From Frankia casuarinae (GTDB lineage: Bacteria; Actinomycetota; Actinomycetes; Frankiales; Frankiaceae): DNA of 64,000 nucleotides. Positions within the stretch are counted from its first letter, which is position 1, and every line of letters begins with the position of its first letter. A program made the position numbers and the translations under genes. The stretch covers positions 5,369,629-5,433,628 of the forward strand of contig NC_007777.1 of assembly GCF_000013345.1 (NCBI RefSeq), written 5' to 3'. The notes under the pieces are model-generated. The model ran no database searches and was not told where the DNA came from. It saw only the letters and a list, made by a program, of their open reading frames with translations. This document shows positions 46,749 to 56,056 of the stretch, piece after piece.

Positions 46749-48821
46749 ATGGACGCCGGGCCCGTGGACGACGGAGGCGCTGTGGTCGACGGAAGCAACC
46801 GACCGCAGGCCGGGGACGTCGATAACGACGTGAACCCGAACGCGCCCGGAGTCCGGGGTGCGACGCCGCCCTCCGGCACCGCCATCCTCGCCGAGTCCGT
46901 GCTCGACCGCCGCTACCGTCTACTCTCCGCATTGACGACCCGTGGGCCCGTCACCCTCTGGCGAGGCGACGACAAGGTGCTCGCCCGACCGGTGGCGGTG
47001 CGCATCGTCGAGCACGGCCCCGCGTCCGCGGGCGGCGGCGGGCCGGTCACGGATCCGGCGCAGGAGCAGGCGGCCCGTCGGCTTCTCACCGCGGCGATCA
47101 ACTCCGGTCGGCTGGTGCATCCCGGGGCCGCCTCGACCTACGACGCCACCACTACCACGGCCGAGTCCCGACGCATCTCCTACGTCGTCTCGGAATGGGT
47201 GGACGGCAAAACGCTGCGTCAGCTTTCCACCGACGGGCCGCTACGCCCGGAGCAGGCCGGCGCCGTGGTGCTCGCAGCGGCCCGAGTCATCGCCGCGGCA
47301 CACGAGCGCGGCATCCATCACGGTGACCTGAACCCCGGTGACGTCATCGTCTCCAGCCACGGCACCGTCAAGGTCATCGACCTGGAGATCGGCGGGGTGC
47401 TCGCGGAACTCGACGGTTCCCTCCCCGCGACGGAGCTCGACGGGCACGGCAGGCAGCCCGACCAGAGTGGGATCGGCGGGGACGACGGTTCCGGCCCAGG
47501 CACGGCCGACCGCGCGGGCGGCGGCTCCGACGCCACGGCGGTGAATCCCGACCTGATCGCCGCGGCCGACGTCCGGGCGCTCGGTGGCCTGCTGTATGCC
47601 GGGCTCACCGGTTACTGGCCCCTTGGCGGGGACCACGGTCTGCCCACCGCACCCACCTCGGGCGGCCGGCTGCGGACTCCCCGACAGGTCGCCTCGTCAG
47701 TTCCGCGTGATCTCGACGCCATCACCATGGCCACCCTCGGCGACGACCGGGTCGGAGCGCCCATCACCACGGCGGCCGACCTGGTCGAGGAGCTGGAGTC
47801 GATCAACCCGGTGGACGCCGTGCTCGACACCGGGTTGATGAGCCTAAGCGACGCCCCGCCCAGCACCGAGGCGATGGATGTGGACGCCTTCGCCTCCTCG
47901 GACTACCTCGCGCCGGGGAATTACCCGGCGCAGGGCCGCTATGCCGACACGGCCGGCTACCCCGGCCCCGCCCAGGCCCGGGACGCCCGGTACGCCCGGT
48001 ACGACACCCGGGTGGAAGGCCCCCGCGGGTCGCGCGCTGGCGGGACCGGCTACGGCCGCGGCGGATACGACGACCGCGGCGGATACGACGACCGCGGCGG
48101 ATACGACGACCGCGGCGGATACGACGACCGCGGCTATCCCGCCGGGGGTGGCGGTTACCCGGCGGGATCCGACCGCTACCCGCCTGGTTCCGGCCCGAAG
48201 CGCCGCGGCGGGCCGTCGCTGGGACGGGCCGTGCCGTGGATCGCTCTGGTGGTGGTCGTCGCGATCGCGGTGGTCGCCGTGATCGCCCTGCGTGACGACG
48301 GCGGAAAGAACAACACCCCCAAACCCGGCACCTCGACCACGGTGCCGGCAACCCCCACCGGAACCATCCTCAAGCCGAGCAGCACGGACTCCTTCGACCC
48401 GCTCGCACCTGCGGGTGAACCCAAAACCGAGAAACCGGCGGATGTCGGCAAGGCATTCGACGGGAACACGTCGACGGAGTGGACGACGAGCAACTACACC
48501 AGCGCGACGTTCGGCAACCTCAAGTCGGGTGTCGGGCTGCGCATGGCGTTTCCGCAGAAGATCCTGCCCACCTCGGTCACCGTGACGGTCGGCAGCCTGG
48601 GTCCGGTGTCGTTCGAGCTGCGCAGCGGCGACAGGCTGTCGGATTCGCTCGACGGCTTCGACCGCGTGGTCGCCCAGAAGTCAGGCGCCAGCGGCACGGT
48701 GGTCCTGCCGATGTCGTCGGACGTGAACCCCTCGCAGTACTGGGTGCTGTGGCTGACCTCGCTGCCGTCGAACGCCGGGCAGTACCGCGGGTCGATCGCG
48801 GAGATCACGTTCCGGTCCTGA
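46749..48821 (+). CDS. Membrane pseudokinase, MurJ partner
   Basis: A 690-residue protein. Residues about 50-370 have a Ser/Thr-kinase fold with broken catalysis: the Gly loop is degenerate, the VAIK lysine is Arg (VAVRIV), the catalytic loop reads HGDLNPGD, and DFG is DLE. A disordered Tyr/Gly/Arg/Asp region with GGYDDR repeats leads to a membrane helix near residue 500 (VPWIALVVVVAIAVVAVIAL). The extracellular end is a discoidin-like beta domain. In M. tuberculosis this module is fused to MurJ and, when phosphorylated, recruits FhaA to regulate wall synthesis; the same role is inferred. GTG 46782 is another possible start. Confidence 0.85.
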   Translation: MDAGPVDDGGAVVDGSNRPQAGDVDNDVNPNAPGVRGATPPSGTAILAESVLDRRYRLLSALTTRGPVTLWRGDDKVLARPVAVRIVEHGPASAGGGGPVTDPAQEQAARRLLTAAINSGRLVHPGAASTYDATTTTAESRRISYVVSEWVDGKTLRQLSTDGPLRPEQAGAVVLAAARVIAAAHERGIHHGDLNPGDVIVSSHGTVKVIDLEIGGVLAELDGSLPATELDGHGRQPDQSGIGGDDGSGPGTADRAGGGSDATAVNPDLIAAADVRALGGLLYAGLTGYWPLGGDHGLPTAPTSGGRLRTPRQVASSVPRDLDAITMATLGDDRVGAPITTAADLVEELESINPVDAVLDTGLMSLSDAPPSTEAMDVDAFASSDYLAPGNYPAQGRYADTAGYPGPAQARDARYARYDTRVEGPRGSRAGGTGYGRGGYDDRGGYDDRGGYDDRGGYDDRGYPAGGGGYPAGSDRYPPGSGPKRRGGPSLGRAVPWIALVVVVAIAVVAVIALRDDGGKNNTPKPGTSTTVPATPTGTILKPSSTDSFDPLAPAGEPKTEKPADVGKAFDGNTSTEWTTSNYTSATFGNLKSGVGLRMAFPQKILPTSVTVTVGSLGPVSFELRSGDRLSDSLDGFDRVVAQKSGASGTVVLPMSSDVNPSQYWVLWLTSLPSNAGQYRGSIAEITFRS
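48060..48131. repeat. 18-bp tandem repeat, four copies, in the pseudokinase linker
   Basis: Four exact copies of ggcggatacgacgaccgc, in frame, encoding GGYDDR. Confidence 0.95.
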
Positions 48822-48835
48822 CGGGAGGACAGTAG

Positions 48836-49230
48836 GAGTCGCGGTCCACCCGCCGAGGTCCTGGTGACCGCCCCCGACGCCGAGCTGGACCGCGCCGCCG
48901 TACCGCCCGCCCGACGCTGCCCATGACGACTACCCCGAAAGGCCATATTCGTGATCCGGCCGATCCCGGCGAGTGCGTCGCCGAGCATGACCCGCCCCTG
49001 GGCGTCGAGGAGGCGCTTGACTGGCTGACGCCCGGGTTGCGGACCGCCGTGGCGCTGGTGGACGTGGCAGGGGACCCGTCGCCGAGGCGGCGGGGCTGCC
49101 GGGAGTTCCGGTCGGGACGGTGAAAAGCCGGCGCTCGCGCGGCCGCGCGCAGCTCGCCGTCCTGCTGGATCCCCCCGGCCAGGGAACCCGGCGGCTTCGC
49201 CCACCGTCTCAGAAGGAAGACACCAGGATG
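48836..49230 (+). pseudogene. Decayed sigM (ECF sigma factor), region 4 only
   Basis: Between the pseudokinase and the anti-sigma gene lies a relic of an ECF sigma factor. One frame gives RRRTARPTLP, then EALDWLTPGLRTAVALVDVAG (start of region 4). After a one-base shift near 49060-49075 another frame gives EAAGLPGVPVGTVKSRRSRGRAQLAVLL (helix-turn-helix of region 4). Regions 2 and 3, needed to bind the polymerase core and the -10 element, are absent, with the deletion edge directly after the pseudokinase stop. An in-frame TAG lies at 48833. Gene order matches sigM of other actinobacteria. Confidence 0.75.
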
Positions 49231-49337
49231 CGGCGGGCTCACCGGGGCGGCAGCCCGTTACCCGAGGTCGGCCCGTCGGCCGCGGCCCCGCGGGCGCGGC
49301 CGACGCCATCCGGATCTGCCGAAGGAGGTGATCAGCA

Positions 49338-50585
49338 ATGGCGACTGAGCCTGCGGGGGACCGACGTCAACCGGCGGCTCCCTCCGGTCCCTTCCCGGCG
49401 GGTCGCCGCTTGCGCACGCACGGGCATCACCCGGACGCCGAGCTGCTGGACGCCTTCACGGACGGAGAGCCGCTCCCCCGCTCCGTCCGCGAGCATATCG
49501 AGGGCTGCGTCTCATGCCAGGAGTCGATGGTCGCCCTGCGCAGGGTCCGTACGGACCTCTCCCGCCTGGCGACCCTGACGATGCCCGGCGAGGTGGCCGA
49601 ACGCCTCCAGGCTGCGCTGGCGGCCCACGCACCTGCTCCCTCTCGGCCGGGACCGGGCCGGAACCCGGCCGCGCCGACCGGTCCGGGGCCCGCGAGCTCC
49701 GGCTTCGTCGGCACCGCGGGAGCCGCCGGGGTCACCGGCACGGAACCCCTCATGGGGGATACCGAGGCCGTCCACACCGATACGGGGGATGACACGGGGC
49801 GTGCCGGTGCCGTAGGCGCTGGCACCGGTGGGCGGGCGGCGAGTGGCAACGGGCCAAGGCGACCCGGCCGAGGTCAGGCGGGGGCTGGGCTCACAGACCG
49901 TCAGCCGGCCTGGCACCGGGATCCGCGGAGCCGTCCGGGTACTCCAGGTACGCCGGGTACTCCAGGTACGCCGGGTGCGCGCCCCCGACGGGACTGGGTG
50001 TCCATCGTGGCGGTCTGCATCGCCTTCATCACCTTCGGAGCGGCGATCTTCGTGTACCACGGTCTGCGGAGCGCCAACGTCGATCACAGGGTGGCGGCGT
50101 CCAACCCCGTGGACAGCTCCGGCCCGGCCGGCGGCTCGGTGGTGGCCGAATACGGCTCCGCCAGCTCCGTTCCCCTTACCGTGATGGCGCTCTCGCAGAC
50201 GAGCGTCGCTCCCTCGGACGTCGTGCGGCACGGCCGGGAACTGCTGGCCGGCCGGATCCCAGGGTCCGCGGCGCTGCCGCTCGTGCCGTCCGCGCCCGCG
50301 GCGGCCGGCCGCACGACGACCCCTGCGACGGTGGACGTCGACCGGTTGCGCTCGGTGCTGGACACCCCTGACCTGCGTCCGTGCTACCAGAGCCTGACGG
50401 CGCAGACGGGTGGCACAATCCTCGCTGTCGACCGCGTCGTCTACAACGACCAGCCGGCGCTGTTGATCGTGCTCTCCGTGCCCATGCAACCGGCGGTGGC
50501 CAGGGTGCTGGTCGTCGACGCCCACTGCGGCGTCACCACCGTCTCCACCGCGCCGTGGTACAGCGTGTCCACGCTGCGGCATTGA
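49338..50585 (+). CDS. Zinc-type anti-sigma factor (RsmA-like), membrane-bound
   Basis: A 415-residue single-pass membrane protein. The cytosolic N-terminus has an anti-sigma zinc motif: His residues in HHPDAELLDAF and HIEGCVSCQ (HxxxCxxC) near residues 30-62. A long Gly/Ala/Thr-rich linker with GTP repeats leads to a membrane helix near 220-240 (WVSIVAVCIAFITFGAAIFVY) and a 170-residue extracellular domain. GGAGG lies just before ATG 49338. It normally restrains SigM, whose gene next door is broken; it may now act on another sigma factor or be idle. Confidence 0.85.
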   Translation: MATEPAGDRRQPAAPSGPFPAGRRLRTHGHHPDAELLDAFTDGEPLPRSVREHIEGCVSCQESMVALRRVRTDLSRLATLTMPGEVAERLQAALAAHAPAPSRPGPGRNPAAPTGPGPASSGFVGTAGAAGVTGTEPLMGDTEAVHTDTGDDTGRAGAVGAGTGGRAASGNGPRRPGRGQAGAGLTDRQPAWHRDPRSRPGTPGTPGTPGTPGARPRRDWVSIVAVCIAFITFGAAIFVYHGLRSANVDHRVAASNPVDSSGPAGGSVVAEYGSASSVPLTVMALSQTSVAPSDVVRHGRELLAGRIPGSAALPLVPSAPAAAGRTTTPATVDVDRLRSVLDTPDLRPCYQSLTAQTGGTILAVDRVVYNDQPALLIVLSVPMQPAVARVLVVDAHCGVTTVSTAPWYSVSTLRH

Positions 50586-50651
50586 GGTGGTGGTTGACGC
50601 ATCGCGGGGCCGGGAGCCCAGCCGTGGCGCGCACCGGTGGCGGGCGCGGAT

Positions 50652-50677
50652 GGAATCAGATGCCCGCGGAGACGGTT
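50652..50677 (+). promoter_or_regulatory. SigR-type promoter for trxBA
   Basis: GGAAT, 18 bases, GTT: the consensus of the thiol-stress sigma factor SigR of Streptomyces and SigH of mycobacteria, 126 bp before trxB. The Streptomyces trxBA operon is a known SigR target, so induction by disulfide stress is likely. Confidence 0.7.
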
Positions 50678-50802
50678 GTCGCTGTCGGACACCGTCTCCA
50701 TGGACGGACCGATGAACGAGGAACTCGGATGAAGCCGGGGCGACAGGTACCGGCGAGGGCCCACCCGGCTCACAGGGATCCCGTAGCGTGAAAGGAGCGG
50801 GT

Positions 50803-51849
50803 GTGACAGCCCAGGAGGACGGCCAGGATGTCACCGGCCGCAGCAGCCAGCCCGACGGCGATGACGACATACGCGATGTCGTCATCGTCGGTTCGGGCCC
50901 GGCAGGGTACACGGCCGCTGTCTACACCGCCCGGGCCAACCTACGGCCACTCGTGTTCGAGGGCGCGGTATCGGCCGGCGGAGCGCTCATGAACACCACC
51001 GAGGTGGAGAACTTTCCTGGGTTTCCGGACGGCATCCAGGGTCCGGAGCTGATGGAGAACCTGCGACGGCAGGCGGAGCGGTTCGGAGCCGAGCTGGTGG
51101 CCGACGACGTGACCGAGCTCGACCTCGCGGCGAACCCAAAGGTCGTCAAGATCGAGGACAGGACCTACCTCGCCCGCACGATCATCGTCGCCACCGGTTC
51201 GGCCTACCGCATGCTCGGCGTCGAGCACGAGGAGCGGTTGCTCGGCCGCGGGGTCTCCGCCTGTGCGACCTGCGACGGCTTCTTCTTCCGGGATCAGGAC
51301 ATCGCGGTGGTTGGCGGGGGCGACTCGGCGATGGAGGAGGCGACCTTCCTGACCCGCTTCGCCCGCTCGGTGACGGTGATCCACCGGCGGGACAAACTCC
51401 GGGCCAGCGCGATCATGCAGGAGCGGGCCTTCGCCAACGAGAAGATCCGGTTCCGGTGGAACGCCGAGGTCACCGAGCTCCTGGGCGCGGACAAGCTCAC
51501 CGGCGTCCGGCTGCGCGACACCGTCACCGGTGAAGCGAAGGATCTTCCGGTCACCGGACTGTTCGTCGCTATCGGTCACCTTCCGCGTACCGAACTCGTC
51601 CGTGGTCAGCTCGACCTCGACGACGCCGGCTACATCTCGGTCGCGCACCCGACCACGAAGACGAACCTGGACGGGGTCTTCGCCTGTGGCGACGTGGTCG
51701 ACCACACCTACCGCCAGGCCATCACCGCAGCCGGCACGGGCTGCGCCGCCGCGCTCGACGCGGAGCGCTTCATCGCCGCCGGGGAGGGTCCGGGCGAGGT
51801 GACCACCGTGGCTCCCCGGGTCGTGACCCCGACGCCGCAACCCGCCTGA
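50803..51849 (+). CDS. trxB: Thioredoxin-disulfide reductase
   Basis: NADPH-dependent flavoenzyme that reduces thioredoxin; 348 residues. FAD motif [20 protein letters not shown] near residue 27, redox-active CATC near 160, NADPH motif [12 protein letters not shown] near 175, and C-terminal [21 protein letters not shown]. The GTG at 50803 has GGAG 6 bases ahead; an earlier GTG at 50788 overlaps that site and is rejected. trxA follows after 154 bp. Confidence 0.95.
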   Translation: MTAQEDGQDVTGRSSQPDGDDDIRDVVIVGSGPAGYTAAVYTARANLRPLVFEGAVSAGGALMNTTEVENFPGFPDGIQGPELMENLRRQAERFGAELVADDVTELDLAANPKVVKIEDRTYLARTIIVATGSAYRMLGVEHEERLLGRGVSACATCDGFFFRDQDIAVVGGGDSAMEEATFLTRFARSVTVIHRRDKLRASAIMQERAFANEKIRFRWNAEVTELLGADKLTGVRLRDTVTGEAKDLPVTGLFVAIGHLPRTELVRGQLDLDDAGYISVAHPTTKTNLDGVFACGDVVDHTYRQAITAAGTGCAAALDAERFIAAGEGPGEVTTVAPRVVTPTPQPA

Positions 51850-52003
51850 TCCGGGCATCTGTCCGGGCGGCCGATCAGGCGGCGCCGGAGCAGGCCCGCC
51901 CGACCCGGCTGTCCGAAGGCCGTTCGGGCGCCGTCCGCGGGCCACCACCGGCCTGTTGATCGCCTACCCGTCCACCAAAAGATCATCCATCAGGGAGAAC
52001 AAC

Positions 52004-52330
52004 ATGGCAGGTTCCACCACCCCCGTGACCGACAGCACCTTCGTGACCGAGGTGCTGGAGAGCGACAAGCCGGTCCTGGTGGACTTCTGGGCCGAGTGGT
52101 GCGGCCCTTGCAAGATGGTCGCACCCGTCTTGGAGGAGATCGCCAAGGAGCATGGCGAGAAGCTCCGGGTCGTCAAGCTGAACATCGACGAGAACCCGGA
52201 GACCGCCCGGAACTACCAGATCATGTCGATCCCGACCATGGCTGTGTTCGTCAAGGGCGTGATCGACAAGAGCATCGTCGGCGCGAAGCCGAAGGCCGCC
52301 CTGCTGCGTGACCTCTCGGTCTACATCTGA
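52004..52330 (+). CDS. trxA: Thioredoxin
   Basis: A 108-residue thiol-disulfide oxidoreductase with the active site WAEWCGPCKM near residue 30 and the cis-proline loop SIPTMAVF near 75. ATG 52004 follows AGGGAG. Partner of TrxB, probably on the same SigR-driven transcript, which ends at the hairpin 22 bp downstream. Confidence 0.95.
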   Translation: MAGSTTPVTDSTFVTEVLESDKPVLVDFWAEWCGPCKMVAPVLEEIAKEHGEKLRVVKLNIDENPETARNYQIMSIPTMAVFVKGVIDKSIVGAKPKAALLRDLSVYI

Positions 52331-52352
52331 TCTCGTCACGCGGTCGTTCCAC

Positions 52353-52388
52353 CGTCGGCCCGCCGGGTGTGATCCCGGCGGGCCGACG
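52353..52388 (+). terminator. Terminator after trxA
   Basis: Perfect 15-bp stem (CGTCGGCCCGCCGGG) with a six-base loop, starting 22 bp after the trxA stop. The remaining 305 bp to cwlM hold no gene; a short GTTTCGCCAGGGGCAC repeat is seen near 52626-52662. Confidence 0.88.
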
Positions 52389-52693
52389 TCGTTCCCGGAC
52401 CGGTCCGCGCCGGTTCGCCCACGACAACCGGATACCACGTGCGGACCGGGAACTTTCTCCCGCCGTCACGAGCATCGGGGGAGTATCACGGCGGCCCGGT
52501 CACGCACGGTCAATACTGGAGGATTCGGTTCGCGGCCGGTCGAGACCGCACGGGCATGCCCTAGGCTTGAGATTCAGCAATCGGCCGTCGGCGCATCATT
52601 CGTCGACGCGGTGGCCCCGACCATCGGGTTTCGCCAGGGGCACCGGGTTTCGCCAGGGGCACATTGGGCAGGCGAGCTGAAAGGTATGCATCG

Positions 52694-53980
52694 GTGAAGC
52701 TGCTGCGTCTGGGAGACCAAGGTTCCGCCGTTGCCGAGGTTCGGGCGGCCCTGACCTATCTTGGTTTTCTTCCCGTGACGCCCCGGCAGAGCCGGGATCC
52801 GGCCGGCCCAGGTAAGGGTGACCCAGGTAAGAGCGCTCCGGATAAGAGCGCCCCGGATAGAGGTGTTACCTCCGCCGCGGAACCGTCCCAGGGCACGCGG
52901 GTCCCGGCTGTCGACGGTACTCTCGGCGGTGTTCCGGCCGAGCCGGCCGAGCCGGCCGATCGGTTCGACCGAGATCTCGACAACGCGCTGCGCGCCTTTC
53001 AGCAGAGCCGGGGGCTGTCCGCCGACGGGATACTCGGTCCGGACACGGCGCGTGCCTTGGAGGAGGCACGCCACAAGCTCGGCGACCGTCTGCTCTACCA
53101 CAGCCCCGCGTACCCTTTTGTCGGCGATGACGTGGCGGCGCTCCAGGAACGCCTGTTCAACATGGGTTTCGACGTCGGCCGCACGGATGGGATCTTCGGG
53201 CCACGCACCGAGTCCGCGGTCCGCGACTTCCAGCGCAACCGGGGTCTCGATCCGGACGGCCAATGCGGGCCACACACCCTGCGCGAGCTCAAACGCCTGC
53301 AGCGCACGGTCACTGGTGGCCGGCCCGACATGCTGCGGGAGTCCGTCCGGCTGTTGGCCCACGGCTCCTCGCTGCTCGGAGTCGTCGTCGCCATCGATCC
53401 CGGCCACGGTGGCGACGATCCGGGCATCGTCCGCGGCAACCTGTGCGAACGGGATCTCATGGCCGACCTCGCCGCTCGGATGTCCACGCGGCTACTCGAC
53501 TCGGGCCTGCGGGCGCACCTCATCCACGGCCTGGACGAGTCCCCCAGCGAGGAGGAGCGGGCCGCGCGGGCGAACGAGCTCGAAGCGGATCTCCTGATCT
53601 CGCTGCACGCCGACAGCAGTCCATCCCCGCGCGCCCAGGGGGTGTCGGCCTACTACTACGGCAACGCGCGCGGGTCGTCCGCCGTGGGTGAGCGCTTCGC
53701 CCAGCTCGTCCACCGTGAGATCGTCTCCCGGACCGACATGCTGGACTGCCGCACCCATCCGAAGGTCTGGAGCCTGCTTCGGCGGACCCGGATGCCGGCC
53801 GTACGGCTCGACCTCGGATATCTGACAAACGAACATGACGCCAAGGCCCTTGGCTCCACCGCATTCCGGGCAACCGTCGCCGAGGCGGTGCTCGCCGCAG
53901 CCCAACGACTCTTTCTCCCACCCGAGCAGGACGCGCCGACGGGCCAGCTTCACGTCCCCCGCCTCGCCAGCCGCACCTGA
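52694..53980 (+). CDS. cwlM: CwlM-like N-acetylmuramoyl-L-alanine amidase homologue
   Basis: A 428-residue protein without signal peptide. Two peptidoglycan-binding-1 domains (about residues 5-115, with an unusual 55-residue Gly/Asp/Lys-rich insert containing GDPGKSAPDK, and 130-205) are followed by an amidase_3 domain (VVAIDPGHGGDDPG with the zinc His near 235, SLHADSS near 305). In mycobacteria CwlM is cytosolic, phosphorylated by PknB, and activates MurA and MurJ. The position between trxA and parB is the conserved one. GTG 52694 starts VKLLRLGDQGSAV. Confidence 0.9.
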   Translation: MKLLRLGDQGSAVAEVRAALTYLGFLPVTPRQSRDPAGPGKGDPGKSAPDKSAPDRGVTSAAEPSQGTRVPAVDGTLGGVPAEPAEPADRFDRDLDNALRAFQQSRGLSADGILGPDTARALEEARHKLGDRLLYHSPAYPFVGDDVAALQERLFNMGFDVGRTDGIFGPRTESAVRDFQRNRGLDPDGQCGPHTLRELKRLQRTVTGGRPDMLRESVRLLAHGSSLLGVVVAIDPGHGGDDPGIVRGNLCERDLMADLAARMSTRLLDSGLRAHLIHGLDESPSEEERAARANELEADLLISLHADSSPSPRAQGVSAYYYGNARGSSAVGERFAQLVHREIVSRTDMLDCRTHPKVWSLLRRTRMPAVRLDLGYLTNEHDAKALGSTAFRATVAEAVLAAAQRLFLPPEQDAPTGQLHVPRLASRT

Positions 53981-54013
53981 CCGGCCACCAAGGCGTTCCA
54001 TCGACAAGGCTGA

Positions 54014-54029
54014 CGTTTCACGTGAAACG
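54014..54029. promoter_or_regulatory. parS site
   Basis: Perfect 16-bp palindrome CGTTTCACGTGAAACG, differing only at the outermost bases from the consensus TGTTTCACGTGAAACA. It lies between cwlM and the GNAT gene, 2 kb from parAB; it should be bound by ParB. Confidence 0.95.
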
Positions 54030-54157
54030 AGGCCGGTGCGTCGATGGGGAAGATTCATGCTCGGCAGCCTAGGCTGATTCCGTGACAGCCTCCGCATCCG
54101 TCGACGTTGACCTCGGCGGCCGGAGGCCCGGTAGCCGACCCATGGAGCGCCTTTTCG

Positions 54158-54796
54158 ATGAGCCGTCGCATCGCGAACATCACCCTGGACAACATCGACG
54201 ATCTCCCTCTACCCTGCCGCCGCTGCGTCTTCTGGGAGCTCGATCCGGTGGCCCGGAGCCGCGCGGAGGAGGCCGGCGGCACCGACCTCGAGAAGGAGGC
54301 GTGGGTTTCCCTGGCTCTCCTGGAATGGGGAAGTTGCGGAAAGATCGCCTATATCGACAACGTCCCGGCCGGATTCGTGATGTTCGCTCCGCCGGCCTAC
54401 GTGCCTCGATCGGTGGCCTTTCCCACCAGCCCGGTCTCACCGGACGCGGTGCTGCTCATGACAGCGTCGATCGTCAATGAGTTCACCGGACAGGGGCTGG
54501 GGCGGATCCTCGTCCAGTCCGTCGCCAAGGACGTCATCCGCCGCGGCTTCAAGGCGGTGGAAGCGTTCGGTGACCTCCAGAACTCGGGTACCCGCTGCAT
54601 CCTGCCCGCCGACTATCTCCTCGCGGTCGGTTTCAAGACGGTCCGGCCCCATCATCGATGGCCGCGGCTGCGGCTAGAGGTGAAGAACGCGGTGAGCTGG
54701 CGAGAGGACGTCGAGGTCGCCCTGGAACGTCTGCTGGGATCGATGACGCCGGAGGGCATGCTGCGCAAGGTCAGCCAGGCCGGCAATCTGGCCTGA
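54158..54796 (+). CDS. GNAT-family acetyltransferase
   Basis: A 212-residue protein conserved between cwlM and parB in actinobacteria. An N-terminal ITLDNIDDLPLPCRRCVFWELDP segment precedes the GNAT core, whose acetyl-CoA loop is NEFTGQGLGRILVQSVAKD near residues 105-125. Substrate unknown. ATG 54158 has GGAG 10 bases before it. Its stop codon lies inside the first unit of a 19-bp repeat array. Confidence 0.85.
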   Translation: MSRRIANITLDNIDDLPLPCRRCVFWELDPVARSRAEEAGGTDLEKEAWVSLALLEWGSCGKIAYIDNVPAGFVMFAPPAYVPRSVAFPTSPVSPDAVLLMTASIVNEFTGQGLGRILVQSVAKDVIRRGFKAVEAFGDLQNSGTRCILPADYLLAVGFKTVRPHHRWPRLRLEVKNAVSWREDVEVALERLLGSMTPEGMLRKVSQAGNLA

Positions 54797-54920
54797 GCAC
54801 GGCGATCTGCCCTGAGCACGGCGATCTGCCCTGAGCACGGCGATCTGGCCTGAGCACGGCGATCTGCCCTGAGCACGGCGATCTGGCCTGAGCACGGCGA
54901 TCTGCCCTGAGCACGGCGAT
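54793..54920. repeat. 19-bp iteron-like array, seven copies
   Basis: Units of ctgagcacggcgatctgcc (or ...ctggc) start at 54793, 54812, 54831, 54850, 54869, 54888 and 54907; the last is short by five bases. The spacing is exactly 19 bp. The array lies between the convergent GNAT and parB genes. Confidence 0.95.
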
Positions 54921-55054
54921 GGCCCGGCACTCGGCGGGCAATCGGCAGACATGCGCGCGGCCACCCGGGGGAGTCCGGCACAGCCCTGGGACCGCGCGAT
55001 CCGCGTCCGGCTCAAGAAGCCCAGAGAGCCCCGAGCGAACCCCGAGCCGGACGC

Positions 55055-56056
55055 CTAGTCCAACAAGCCGTCGACCGAGGCCGACGGCGACATCACGGCG
55101 ACGATCCGCTCCAGATCCTCGATCGAGGCGAACTCGACCGTGATCTTCCCCTTACTGCGGCCCATGTCCACCTTCACGCGGGTCTCGAAGCGATCCGAGA
55201 GGCGGTCGGCGAGCCTCACCAGGGCCGGTGAGGCGGCCCCTGGTGCCCGCGACGCCCGCTTACGCGGGGCCTCGTCGTCCAGTGCCACGATCTCCTCGAC
55301 GGCCCGCACCGAGAGACCTTCCGCGACGATGCGGGTGGCGAGCCGGTCCTGGGCGTCCGGATCCTGTAGCGAGAGCAGCGCGCGGGCATGACCCGCCGAC
55401 AGCACGCCGGCCGCCACCCGCCTTTGTACCGCGGGCGAGAGCCCGAGCAGCCGGATCATGTTGGTGACATGCGACCGGGACCGCCCGAGCCGACTGGCCA
55501 GTTCCTCGTGCGTCGCCCCGAAGTCGCGGAGCAGCTGTTCGTACGCCGCAGCCTCCTCCAGCGGGTTGAGCTGCTGGCGGTGGAGGTTCTCCAGCAGCGC
55601 GTCGCGCAGCATGGCGTCGTCCGCGGTCTCCCGCACGATGGCGGGAATCCGGGGAAGCTTGGCGATCTTCGATGCACGCCACCGGCGTTCACCCATGACG
55701 AGCTCGTAGCGCTCGGGGGCCACCTCGCGTACCACGATCGGCTGGAGCAGCCCGACCTCGCGGAGGCTCGCCGCCAGCTCTTCGAGGGCGTCCTCATCGA
55801 AGTGAGTCCTGGGCTGGCGCGGGTTCGGGCTGACCGACTCGACGGGGATCTCGCGGAAGGTCGCCCCGTGTACGGGCAGCGGCCCGGTGCCGTCGCCGGA
55901 GCCGCGATTCGTCCCCCGGCCGCCGTAGCCACTGGCGTAGTCGGCGTAGTCAGCGTAGTCAGCCGAGGCGGTGCCCGCCTGACCGTCGAGGGGAGGAGGA
56001 GCAACCGGGATGAGTGCCCCCAGCCCTCGCCCCAGACCACTGCGCCGAGCACTCAT
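55055..56056 (-). CDS. parB: Chromosome partitioning protein ParB
   Basis: CTP-dependent clamp that loads at parS and organises the origin region. The 333-residue protein begins with the ParA-stimulating [12 protein letters not shown]. The ParB/Srx domain holds NPRQPRTHF, the CTP-site GERRWRA and [16 protein letters not shown]. The helix-turn-helix ([20 protein letters not shown]) and C-terminal dimer domain follow. Near residue 33 is a DYA triplet repeat from a 9-bp duplication. ATG 56056 shares its A with the parA stop (TGATG). Confidence 0.95.
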   Translation of the reverse strand: MSARRSGLGRGLGALIPVAPPPLDGQAGTASADYADYADYASGYGGRGTNRGSGDGTGPLPVHGATFREIPVESVSPNPRQPRTHFDEDALEELAASLREVGLLQPIVVREVAPERYELVMGERRWRASKIAKLPRIPAIVRETADDAMLRDALLENLHRQQLNPLEEAAAYEQLLRDFGATHEELASRLGRSRSHVTNMIRLLGLSPAVQRRVAAGVLSAGHARALLSLQDPDAQDRLATRIVAEGLSVRAVEEIVALDDEAPRKRASRAPGAASPALVRLADRLSDRFETRVKVDMGRSKGKITVEFASIEDLERIVAVMSPSASVDGLLD

